The notes below the pieces were generated by a model that ran no database searches, was not told the DNA's origin, and saw nothing but the letters and a program-made list of their open reading frames with translations. A stretch of DNA of 15,578 bases. Source: an uncultured Pelagibacteraceae bacterium (GTDB lineage Bacteria > Pseudomonadota > Alphaproteobacteria > Pelagibacterales > Pelagibacteraceae). Shown here one piece after another: positions 7,407 to 14,515 of this stretch; the first letter of the stretch is position 1, and each line of letters opens with the position of its first letter. The stretch is from positions 1 to 15,578 of the forward strand of contig CACDNJ010000014.1 in the NCBI GenBank assembly GCA_902554135.1. Reading direction: 5' to 3'. The position numbers and the translations under genes were made by a program.

Positions 7407-9187
7407 ATATCAATTCAGTTTTGGGTAAGGATTGGATATCCAAAAACTATAATGAAGAAACCGCAAGCTTTTTAAAGGAAAATTTTAGTCTTAGTGAGAT
7501 TCTCTCTAGATTAATTGCAATCAGAAATATTAAAATGGAAGAAGTAAAACTATTCTTAAATCCAAGGATAAAAAATCTATTACCGAACCCATTCATTTTG
7601 AAAGATATGGAAAAAGCTGTGGATAGAACAATAAAAGCGATTAGTAAAAAAGAAAAAATTGGAATATTTGGAGATTATGACGTTGATGGAGCTACCTCAA
7701 CAGCTATTTTAGGAAATTATTTCACCGAAATTAATCAAGATATAGAGATTTATATACCTGATAGAAAAACAGAAGGTTACGGTCCAAGCAGGCAAGGTTT
7801 TGAAAAATTGATATCTAATGGAGTGAAATTAATCTTCACAGTTGATTGTGGGACAATGTCATTTGATACAATCGATTTTTCACAAAAAAAAAATATTGAT
7901 GTATTAGTCTTAGATCACCACCAATCCGAATTAAAATTACCCAATGCTTTTTCTATAGTAAACCCTAATAGATATGACGATAAGTCAAACCTAAATTATC
8001 TTTGTGCTGCTGGAGTTTGTTTAATGTTTTTAGTTGCTTTAAATAAGAAACTGAGAGATTTAGAATGGTTTGTAAAAAACAATAAAAAGGAACCAAATCT
8101 AATAAACTTTCTTGATTTAGTTTCTCTTGGAACAATTTGTGATGTGGTTCCACTTACAGGCCTAAATAGAGCGATTGTAAGTCAGGGTCTTGAGATTTTA
8201 AAAAAAAAATCTAATCTTGGTTTAAAAACTCTAAAAAATATTTGTGGAATAGAAAGTAATATAACAACCTATCATCTTGGATATATTTTAGGACCCAGAA
8301 TAAATGCCGGTGGTAGAGTAGGAAAATGTTCTCATGGCGCCAATTTATTGTTAAGCAAAGATTCAAAAGAAACTTTTAAAATTGCTAGTGAGCTAGAGAC
8401 TTTTAATAAAGAAAGAAAACTAATCGAAACGAATATGTTGAACAATATTGAAAATACAATAAGCATAGATTCTAACGAACCTACAATTGTTTTGTCAGGT
8501 CATAATTGGCATGGAGGAGTTATTGGAATTATTGCTTCTAGATTAAAAGAAAAATATAATAAACCAACAGTCATAATCTCTGTTGAAAAAGGCTTGGGAC
8601 GAGCTTCCGCAAGATCTGTTTTGGGATTTGATATAGGAACTCTTATTATAAGTGCTGTACAAAAAAATATTCTCAAAAAAGGAGGGGGTCATAAAATGGC
8701 AGCTGGATTTACTATTGAAGAAAATAAAATAGAGGAATTTAAAAACTTTATAAACAACCGTTTCTCTAAAGTTAAGAAGAATTTAGAAAAAAATAATATT
8801 CTCTTCTTTGATTCAAAAATTTCTCCATCTGCATTAAATGAAGATTTTTTTTCAGAAATCAATTCTCTTTCTCCTTTTGGTTCGGGCAATCCAGAACCAA
8901 GATTTGTTATTGAAAATTTGAAATTGCTAAAGTCTTCTATTGTTGGAGAGAAACATATAAAAGCCTTGCTGTCTGCTCCAGATGGATCTGTTATCAAAAG
9001 TGTGACATTTAATGCGGTAAAAACTAATTTAGAAACCTATTTGTTATCAAAAAATCAAAAAAAAATTAATATTGTTGGAAAACTAAGTCTTAATGAATGG
9101 AAAGGTCAGAAAAATGTAGAGTTTATTATCGATGATATTTCTGTTAATAAGACAATCAATAATTCGGTCCCATCGTCTAACGGTTAG
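7403..9187 (+). CDS. recJ: Single-stranded-DNA exonuclease RecJ
   Basis: RecJ is a 5'-3' single-strand DNA exonuclease used in RecFOR recombination and mismatch and base-excision repair. The 594-residue protein has the DHH phosphoesterase motifs DYDVDGATST (91-100), VDCGT (147-151) and LDHHQ (170-174), the SLGTICDVVPLTG and GPRINAGGR blocks, and the DHHA1 motif GGGHKMAAGF (427-436), followed by a C-terminal OB-like domain. The ATG overlaps the glpX stop by four bases. The last seven codons and the TAG stop lie mostly inside the tRNA-Glu gene starting at 9166, giving a 22-base same-strand overlap. The final residues (VPSSNG) are therefore set by tRNA sequence and probably have no function of their own. 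Confidence 0.96.
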   Translation: MNINSVLGKDWISKNYNEETASFLKENFSLSEILSRLIAIRNIKMEEVKLFLNPRIKNLLPNPFILKDMEKAVDRTIKAISKKEKIGIFGDYDVDGATSTAILGNYFTEINQDIEIYIPDRKTEGYGPSRQGFEKLISNGVKLIFTVDCGTMSFDTIDFSQKKNIDVLVLDHHQSELKLPNAFSIVNPNRYDDKSNLNYLCAAGVCLMFLVALNKKLRDLEWFVKNNKKEPNLINFLDLVSLGTICDVVPLTGLNRAIVSQGLEILKKKSNLGLKTLKNICGIESNITTYHLGYILGPRINAGGRVGKCSHGANLLLSKDSKETFKIASELETFNKERKLIETNMLNNIENTISIDSNEPTIVLSGHNWHGGVIGIIASRLKEKYNKPTVIISVEKGLGRASARSVLGFDIGTLIISAVQKNILKKGGGHKMAAGFTIEENKIEEFKNFINNRFSKVKKNLEKNNILFFDSKISPSALNEDFFSEINSLSPFGSGNPEPRFVIENLKLLKSSIVGEKHIKALLSAPDGSVIKSVTFNAVKTNLETYLLSKNQKKINIVGKLSLNEWKGQKNVEFIIDDISVNKTINNSVPSSNG

Positions 9188-9240
9188 GACAGGTGGTTTT
9201 CAATCACCTAATCGGGGTTCGATTCCCCGTGGGACCGCCA
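9166..9240 (+). tRNA. tRNA-Glu (anticodon TTC)
   Basis: A 75-base cloverleaf including encoded CCA. The acceptor arm GGTCCCA (9166-9172) pairs fully with TGGGACC (9230-9236), the discriminator is G, and CCA is at 9238-9240. The anticodon stem GGTGG/TCACC encloses the loop TTTTCAA, giving anticodon TTC for glutamate codons. The T arm has the invariant GGTTCGATTCC. The first 22 bases overlap the 3' end of recJ on the same strand. It has no room for its own conventional promoter outside recJ, so it is either read through from recJ or transcribed from within it. Only ten bases separate its 3' end from the stop of the convergent glycosyltransferase gene, and no terminator hairpin is seen there. 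Confidence 0.97.
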
Positions 9241-9250
9241 CTAAATAAAT

Positions 9251-10678
9251 TTATTTCTTAACCAAAAAAAAGAGCTCAGTAAGATGAAAGGATTTGTCTT
9301 TAATACTCTTAAATTCTTTAACAGTTGAAAATTTACTTGAACAGTTAACAGTATTAAGAGGAGAGTAACATACCACCCAAACCTTGGATATTTTTTTAAT
9401 TTGACTAAATTTAACAATCTTGAGATTTTTTTCTTGGAAAATTTTTTTGTTGAGAAAATAATTTGATAGCATTATAAATTCTGTATCTTCATTTGTATCA
9501 AAGGTAATATTTTTGGATATTTTATTATCTATCTTATTAAGAAGTTCTGTAAACTGAGGTTTTTCTGCTTTTTTAAAATTTAATTCAATAAATGTGTTTG
9601 TGATTGTACTAAAAGATAAAAGAAAAATAAAAAAATATTTTATTTTTTTTTCTTTTAGATTCCAAATTAAATGAGTAATTAAAATAAGCACCGGTATTAA
9701 GACAAAAATAATATATCGATCTATCAATACAGGTCTAACGAGAAGGCTGTAAATTATCGGGATTAAATAGGTAGAAATTATTAGAATTAGTAAAAAAAAG
9801 AGATTCCTATTTTTATTTGATATTAAAAATTTAAATTTTATCAGCAAATAAACTAAAGTAAGCAAATAAATAGCTCCCATTATTTTTGACCCAAAGAATC
9901 TTGAAAAAAAGAAATCGAAGAAGAATTTAGATTCAAAGGGAGGTATCCATGTATTAATATCGTATTTATAAAATATAAACTCATAATTAAATGCAAGACC
10001 CAACAAGGCACTTAACAGCGTAAATAATATCAGTTTTGATTGAATAGATTTATTGGAGTAGTAAAGGTAAAATAAAAATATAATCTGAGAAATTACTATT
10101 AAAAACCCAAAAATATGTAAAGAAACGTTTATTATATTTGAGATTAAAAAAAACAAATATAAATACCATTCAGATTTTTGACTAATATTATTTATTAATT
10201 TTATAAATAAAAAAATATTTATGGAACTTACGAAGAAAAATAAACTATAAACCCTAACTTCTTGAGAATATCCAATCAAATAAGTATTAATTGATAAGAG
10301 AAAAAACAAAAATAAGAATGAACTGTTATTTTTAATTTTGAAAGAAGAATAGGCTATTATTGGGATTGATAGACATCCAAAAATAAAAGGGAAGTATCTG
10401 CCTACAACATCATTATACCCAAAAATTTTAAAAAAATATTTTAGAAAAAAGTAAAAAGCTACTTGATCTGGCTGACCAGGAGTTAAGTATCTTTGAATAT
10501 AGGTATTCTGATCACTAATTCTAGGGTCAGCTAACCAAAAAGAATTTATCTCATCAAACCAGTAGTCATTAAAATGCAAGTGAAAGAATCTAAATAATAC
10601 TGTAGTAACGAAAAATATTAAAAATAAAATTAAAAAATTATTCGATAAAATTTTAGTTTTTTTAAGATTGATTTTCAC
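9251..10678 (-). CDS. GT-C fold membrane glycosyltransferase (GT39/ArnT-like)
   Basis: A 475-residue polytopic membrane protein with about ten or eleven hydrophobic segments. After the first membrane segment comes an exposed loop with NDYWFDEINSFWLADPR; the D42-E43 pair is where PMT/ArnT-type enzymes carry the catalytic acidic residue. Next is PDQVAFYFFLKYFF and GRYFPFIFGCLSIPIIAY, the usual GT39-like continuation. The last 100 residues form a soluble tail. These enzymes move a sugar from a polyprenyl-phosphate carrier to lipid A, glycan or protein outside the membrane; substrate and acceptor cannot be read from the sequence. The start is GTG, three bases after the ligase-like gene on the same strand, so the two form an operon. 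Extremely rich in Phe, Ile and Lys. Confidence 0.82.
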   Translation of the reverse strand: MKINLKKTKILSNNFLILFLIFFVTTVLFRFFHLHFNDYWFDEINSFWLADPRISDQNTYIQRYLTPGQPDQVAFYFFLKYFFKIFGYNDVVGRYFPFIFGCLSIPIIAYSSFKIKNNSSFLFLFFLLSINTYLIGYSQEVRVYSLFFFVSSINIFLFIKLINNISQKSEWYLYLFFLISNIINVSLHIFGFLIVISQIIFLFYLYYSNKSIQSKLILFTLLSALLGLAFNYEFIFYKYDINTWIPPFESKFFFDFFFSRFFGSKIMGAIYLLTLVYLLIKFKFLISNKNRNLFFLLILIISTYLIPIIYSLLVRPVLIDRYIIFVLIPVLILITHLIWNLKEKKIKYFFIFLLSFSTITNTFIELNFKKAEKPQFTELLNKIDNKISKNITFDTNEDTEFIMLSNYFLNKKIFQEKNLKIVKFSQIKKISKVWVVCYSPLNTVNCSSKFSTVKEFKSIKDKSFHLTELFFLVKK

Positions 10679-10681
10679 AAA

Positions 10682-11974
10682 TCAACTATACTCTTTTTTA
10701 TATTTAGAGGAAAGAGCAGCTATAATTCCTAAAGTTAGAAATATAATCACAGAGTTATTAGTTGTGAAGAAACTACCAGAAGATTTTATCGGAAAAATTT
10801 CCATCACAAAAACATAAAAAAATGGTGAAATTATATATTTATATTTTATATCAAAGAGTATTTTATAAGACTGTTTTAAAACTAAGAATATAATTGGAAA
10901 AAATAAGAAGATTCCAACAATACCTAAATCTACTAAAATTTCTAAATAGTAATTATGTGGATGCATATTACATGTAGTTCTTTCATGATTTGATTCTATT
11001 TCTCTTTTAGGACAATTATATCTAAATGATTTTATACCACCACCAAGATATTTATTCATTTTCCATGTACCAATCCCCGAATCAAATTCATGAACATAGT
11101 AAGGTCTTTCATCTATATTCAAATCTTTACCAAAATCAAAAAGACGATAAGAGTACAAGAAAACCATGTCTTTAGAAGCTTTATAGAAACTATTATAATA
11201 ATTTTTTAATTTTTCATTTGTACTTATGGTTAATGTGGACATTAAAAGTATCAAAAGCAGAATATGAATTAGATATTTTTTTAGGGTTTTGTTATTTAAA
11301 AATATTAAAAATGTTCCAAAGAAGAAAAGAATTAAGGGCATTCTATTTCCAGATAAAACAATTGCAGTTGCGCTTATAAAAAATAATATGGTTAGTACCA
11401 GGATTTTTATCTTAAGGTCGTGTTTTTTCCAAAAAATAAAATAACAAAAAAACAAAAAGAATGAAAATTTTTGAATAAAACCACCAGCAATAGCTTCTGT
11501 ATGAAAGGGGCCGGTTGTTTTGTACATGTATGGACTTTTGAAACCAAAAAAATCTTTGCCGTAATAAAATTGAAAAATAACATCAATACTTACAAACAAT
11601 GATAATGCAGAAAAGGAATAAAATATAATTTTAAAGTTAATTAAATCTTTTTCTATTAATAGTCTTATAGTGAAGTAGAGGAGAAGATATCTTAAAAATA
11701 GCAGGCTTTTAGTAATTATTCCAAAGTCATAATTTTCTACTTTCTCAAAATAATAACCTTCAACAGTATTAAAAGTGCTTGTAAAAACAATATATAAAAA
11801 AAAGCACAATACTAATTTGTCTAAATTATTTAATTTAAACCTAGCACCTTGGATAAAAATAAAGAGTCCGCTTATTATTAAAAGCAGCACATTTAGATTA
11901 AGTACAAAAGTACCTAATATATAGCTTAAGGGTATTAGAGAAATAGCACTTGAAAAAAAATTTTGTTTTGACAC
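10682..11974 (-). CDS. O-antigen ligase/polymerase-like membrane protein (Wzy/WaaL family)
   Basis: A 430-residue protein with about eleven or twelve membrane segments and one large exposed loop (about 251-345). The loop ends in MHPHNYYLEILVDLGIVG (337-354), the signature of the Wzy_C/O-antigen ligase family, and SGNRMP (208-213) matches the family's SGSRxP motif whose arginine is conserved. The loop carries C321 and C335, possibly a disulfide. Members join undecaprenyl-linked polysaccharide to lipid A core (WaaL), polymerise O units (Wzy), or glycosylate proteins (PglL); sequence by eye cannot separate these. The start codon is GTG at 11974. It is followed by the GT-C glycosyltransferase, supporting a surface-glycan role for the pair. 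No other LPS genes are in the window. Confidence 0.85.
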   Translation of the reverse strand: MSKQNFFSSAISLIPLSYILGTFVLNLNVLLLIISGLFIFIQGARFKLNNLDKLVLCFFLYIVFTSTFNTVEGYYFEKVENYDFGIITKSLLFLRYLLLYFTIRLLIEKDLINFKIIFYSFSALSLFVSIDVIFQFYYGKDFFGFKSPYMYKTTGPFHTEAIAGGFIQKFSFFLFFCYFIFWKKHDLKIKILVLTILFFISATAIVLSGNRMPLILFFFGTFLIFLNNKTLKKYLIHILLLILLMSTLTISTNEKLKNYYNSFYKASKDMVFLYSYRLFDFGKDLNIDERPYYVHEFDSGIGTWKMNKYLGGGIKSFRYNCPKREIESNHERTTCNMHPHNYYLEILVDLGIVGIFLFFPIIFLVLKQSYKILFDIKYKYIISPFFYVFVMEIFPIKSSGSFFTTNNSVIIFLTLGIIAALSSKYKKEYS

Positions 11975-12016
11975 ATTACCTAATTAAATCATACAACTAA
12001 TATTATCAAATAAAAT

Positions 12017-12973
12017 ATGTTTAAGATTGGAATAATTGAGAAAATACACGAAGATGGAATTAAGTTGTTGGAAAAACATCCTAACTTTGAATTTGAATTA
12101 ATTGAAAATATTTCTAAGGAAAACTTAATCAAAAAATTACCAAACTTTGACGGAATCACCCTTCGTGTAGCTGAATTGGGTTCGGAAATTTTAGAGCACT
12201 GTAAAAAATTGAAAGTAATATCAAGACATGGCGTTGGATATGACAATCTTGATACTAAGTATTTAAAAAAAAATAATATTACTCTTTTGATAACAGCTAC
12301 AGCTAATGCTGTCTCAGTAGCAGAACACGTAATGTACATGATGCTTTCTTTGTCTAAAGGAATAACAGACTATGATAAGGCTGTAAGATCTGGAAATTTT
12401 AAAAAAAATGTTAACAAAATTGAAACTCATGAGTTATTAAATAAAGAAATTTTAATAGCAGGATTTGGACGTATTGGAAAAAATCTCATAAAAAGATGCC
12501 TTGGTTTCGAAATGAAAGTAAAAGTTTATGATCCATTTGTAGACAAAAAAACAATAGAAATGATGGGGGGAAACAAAGTGGAAAATATAAACATAGCTTT
12601 AAAGACAGCAGACTTTCTGTCAATTCATATGCCGCTAACTAGTGAGACAAAGAATTTGATTGATTTAAAAAAATTAAAAACAATGAAGAAAAATGCAATT
12701 ATAATAAATACAGCAAGGGGTGGAATTATTAATGAAACTGATCTTGATACTGCTTTAAATAATAAAATTATATTTGGAGCAGGCCTAGATGTTTTTGAAA
12801 AAGAACCTATTAATATGGATAATCCATTAATTAAAAACAAAAGAGTTCTACTAAGCCCACATTCTTCTACTTTCACTCAAGAATGTACTGCCAGAATGGG
12901 GATTGAAACAGTTCAAAATTTAATTGATTTTTTTGAGAATAAAATTAAAAAAAACATGATAGTAAAATTATGA
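12017..12973 (+). CDS. D-isomer-specific 2-hydroxyacid dehydrogenase (SerA-like)
   Basis: A 318-residue NAD(P)-dependent oxidoreductase with catalytic and nucleotide-binding domains. Seen: SRHGVGYDNLD (69-79), TANAVSVAEHVMYMMLSL (95-112), the Rossmann loop GFGRIG (149-154) with Asp172 after the second strand (VYDPF), favouring NAD over NADP, NTARGGIINE with catalytic R234, DVFEKEP with E263, and SPHSS with H282. These are the family's Arg-Glu-His set. It is about the length of the short phosphoglycerate dehydrogenases, without a C-terminal ACT domain. Candidate reactions are 3-phosphoglycerate oxidation (serine synthesis) or hydroxypyruvate/glyoxylate reduction; I cannot choose. The gene is divergent from the ligase-like gene across 42 bases, and its stop overlaps the next gene's ATG (ATGA). 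Confidence 0.92.
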   Translation: MFKIGIIEKIHEDGIKLLEKHPNFEFELIENISKENLIKKLPNFDGITLRVAELGSEILEHCKKLKVISRHGVGYDNLDTKYLKKNNITLLITATANAVSVAEHVMYMMLSLSKGITDYDKAVRSGNFKKNVNKIETHELLNKEILIAGFGRIGKNLIKRCLGFEMKVKVYDPFVDKKTIEMMGGNKVENINIALKTADFLSIHMPLTSETKNLIDLKKLKTMKKNAIIINTARGGIINETDLDTALNNKIIFGAGLDVFEKEPINMDNPLIKNKRVLLSPHSSTFTQECTARMGIETVQNLIDFFENKIKKNMIVKL

Positions 12974-13482
12974 TAGATTTTAAAAGTAAGATAAAAAATT
13001 TTGGTCTATTAGAAATTCTTGTTTTATTTTCAGCTATATACGTTGTTTCTACTTTGATATGGACTGCTTCTACAAGATCTGCTGTCGAGGAGAAAGCTAA
13101 TACTGTTAAGTCTAATCATAAAATAATTGTTGATCTTATAAATAAAGAAATAAACAATTGTGATCAAGGAGATGAAAATTCACAAACAATCTGGGGAGAC
13201 CCCTGTAAGAATGAATGGTCTTATAAAAAAGTAATTAATTATATTAATTCAAATCTTAAGCTTAAAAATCCTTATTCTTCAGAAAATGTAATTGTTAAAA
13301 GTGCCCAAGATCCAAGGCTACAGGCGGAAGGGAAGGCTGGTCAATCTACAGAAATGGGCATTATTTTTATAAGTTCAAAAAATTTTCAATCTGAGCCTGG
13401 ATCCGAATGGGTAATCGGAACATGTGTTAAATCACCCTGTGTTGCCGCAGGTAATAATGAACTTACATCAGTTTATAGATAA
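12970..13482 (+). CDS. Small membrane-anchored protein, possibly pilin-like
   Basis: A 170-residue protein with one N-terminal hydrophobic helix (about residues 12-33, GLLEILVLFSAIYVVSTLI) after a short basic stretch, followed by an exported domain. The GLLEILV start recalls the class III signal of type IV pilins and pseudopilins (G followed by a hydrophobic stretch with an early Glu), but the Glu is at +3 rather than +5 after Gly, so the match is imperfect. The domain has C64, C79 and C152, C157 as likely disulfide pairs, an NPYS segment (100-103), and a C-terminal GTCVKSPCVAAG block, a layout also seen in minor pilins. It is coupled to the dehydrogenase gene through an ATGA overlap although the functions seem unrelated. 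The family is not recognised with certainty. Confidence 0.6.
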   Translation: MIDFKSKIKNFGLLEILVLFSAIYVVSTLIWTASTRSAVEEKANTVKSNHKIIVDLINKEINNCDQGDENSQTIWGDPCKNEWSYKKVINYINSNLKLKNPYSSENVIVKSAQDPRLQAEGKAGQSTEMGIIFISSKNFQSEPGSEWVIGTCVKSPCVAAGNNELTSVYR

Positions 13483-13490
13483 TTTATTAA

Positions 13491-13517
13491 TTGAAATTCA
13501 TCTTTTTTAAATATAAA
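13491..13517 (+). promoter_or_regulatory. Possible promoter of tRNA-Lys
   Basis: TTGAAA (13491-13496) and TATAAA (13512-13517) lie 15 bases apart in the 51-base spacer before tRNA-Lys. Each matches the sigma-70 consensus at five of six bases. Transcription would begin about ten bases before the mature tRNA 5' end. The spacing is two bases short of ideal, as for the rplM promoter candidate. Confidence 0.4.
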
Positions 13518-13533
13518 AAGAAATTCTTTTAAC

Positions 13534-13609
13534 GGGCCGTTAGCTCAGTTGGTAGAGCACTTCCCTTTTAAGGAAGGTGTCGTTGGTTCGAATCCAACAC
13601 GGCTCACCA
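13534..13609 (+). tRNA. tRNA-Lys (anticodon TTT)
   Basis: A 76-base cloverleaf with encoded CCA. The acceptor arm GGGCCGT (13534-13540) pairs with ACGGCTC (13599-13605) with one G-T wobble; the discriminator is A and CCA is at 13607-13609. The D arm has TAGCTCAGTTGGTAGAGC. The anticodon stem CTTCC/GGAAG encloses CTTTTAA, giving anticodon TTT for lysine. The T arm has GGTTCGAATCC. In such an AAA-rich genome this is one of the most used tRNAs. The 3' end is five bases from the stop of the convergent M48 peptidase gene, with no terminator hairpin between them. Confidence 0.97.
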
Positions 13610-13614
13610 TTCCA

Positions 13615-14463
13615 CTATATCTTTATTGGAGGATATTCTAGTATAATCTTATTTATCCATCCTTTTAAATTTTTAATTCTGTTTTTGCTTGACGGATGTG
13701 TACTTAAAAATTGAGGAGGTTCTTTACCTTTGTGAGCCTCTCTCATTCTTTCCCAAAGTCTAACAGATTCTTTTATGTTAAAACCAGATAAAGAAGAGAA
13801 TATTAAACCTAAATAATCTGCTTCAGTTTCTTGTTTTCTACCAAAAGGATTCATAATTCCTAGTTGAAATATATCCATTCCTGTAGCTCTACCTACCGTG
13901 TTTCTTGTTCTAGAGATTTGTCCTCCCAGGAATATGTCAGCAACTTGAGTTCCAACGTTTACCGCCATTGCCTGACTCATTCTTTCAACGCTATGTTTCG
14001 CTACTGCATGAGCAATTTCATGACCCATTATTGTTGCTAAACCATCATTATTTTTTGCGACATCAAGAATTCCGGAAAAAACAGCAATTTTACCGCCCGG
14101 CATGCACCATGCGTTTTTAATTTTTTTGTTGTCTACTAATATATATTCCCAGTCAAAATTTTGAGTTGGGTCAGATTCGTTTTTATTTCTAAAGAAGGCA
14201 GTCACTGCATTTTCAATTTTTCCTCCAATTTTAATAATATTATCTAATTCTTTACCGGATGTGATAAGTTTAGATTTAGATTTTTTTTTGAAGTTTTCGT
14301 AAGCTTTGGCAGCCTGTCTATTTATGACGCTTTCTGGATATAAAGTTAATTGTCTACGTTCGGTAATTGGAACAGTGCCACAAGAAGGCAGAAAATAACC
14401 ACAACAAGAGCACCCAATAAATCCGAGAAATTTTCTTCTATTTATGCTATGACTTTTACTCAT
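13615..14463 (-). CDS. M48-family zinc metallopeptidase with Tat-type signal
   Basis: A 282-residue exported peptidase. The zinc-binding HEIAH is at 148-152 (H148, E149, H152), and the third ligand is Glu214 in ETEAD. THPSS (255-259), with H256, is the family's late conserved motif. The N-terminus has a twin-arginine signal (NRRKFLG, 8-14), a Cys-rich hydrophobic stretch, and LPSC at 25-28, which could be a lipobox, so it may be a Tat-exported lipoprotein in the periplasm. Relatives such as BepA and LoiP act in outer-membrane protein quality control, a plausible role here by inference. It is a stand-alone peptidase with no TPR domain. ATG start at 14463; it ends five bases from tRNA-Lys and is divergent from the DUF502 gene. 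Confidence 0.93.
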   Translation of the reverse strand: MSKSHSINRRKFLGFIGCSCCGYFLPSCGTVPITERRQLTLYPESVINRQAAKAYENFKKKSKSKLITSGKELDNIIKIGGKIENAVTAFFRNKNESDPTQNFDWEYILVDNKKIKNAWCMPGGKIAVFSGILDVAKNNDGLATIMGHEIAHAVAKHSVERMSQAMAVNVGTQVADIFLGGQISRTRNTVGRATGMDIFQLGIMNPFGRKQETEADYLGLIFSSLSGFNIKESVRLWERMREAHKGKEPPQFLSTHPSSKNRIKNLKGWINKIILEYPPIKI

Positions 14464-14469
14464 TGCATG

Positions 14470-14475
14470 ATAATA
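14470..14475 (-). promoter_or_regulatory. Possible -10 box of a leaderless M48 peptidase promoter
   Basis: Read on the minus strand this is TATTAT (five of six to consensus), ending six bases before the peptidase ATG at 14463, the same spacing as the ctaA and argC candidates. No clear -35 box is seen. It lies in the divergent spacer to the DUF502 gene. Low confidence because of AT-rich background. Confidence 0.22.
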
Positions 14476-14515
14476 ACAAAAAAATACTGAATATTCTATT
14501 TAAGCATTGCTTTAT

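Noticed and set aside
8689..8997. Minus-strand open frame of 102 codons inside recJ
   Set aside because: Antisense to the conserved DHHA1 and C-terminal part of RecJ, with no recognisable domain.
11975..12016. Attachment-site repeat of the tRNA-Glu 3' end at the far side of the glycan pair
   Set aside because: I looked for a copy of the GGTTCGATTCCCCG segment here and found none, and there is no integrase, so an integrated element is not supported.
11989..12339. Minus-strand open frame of 116 codons across the start of the dehydrogenase gene
   Set aside because: Shadow of the conserved N-terminal domain of the plus-strand dehydrogenase; it would also occupy the divergent promoter region.
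12625..12876. Minus-strand open frame of 83 codons inside the dehydrogenase gene
   Set aside because: Lies antisense to the catalytic Arg, Glu and His motifs of the dehydrogenase; no motif of its own.
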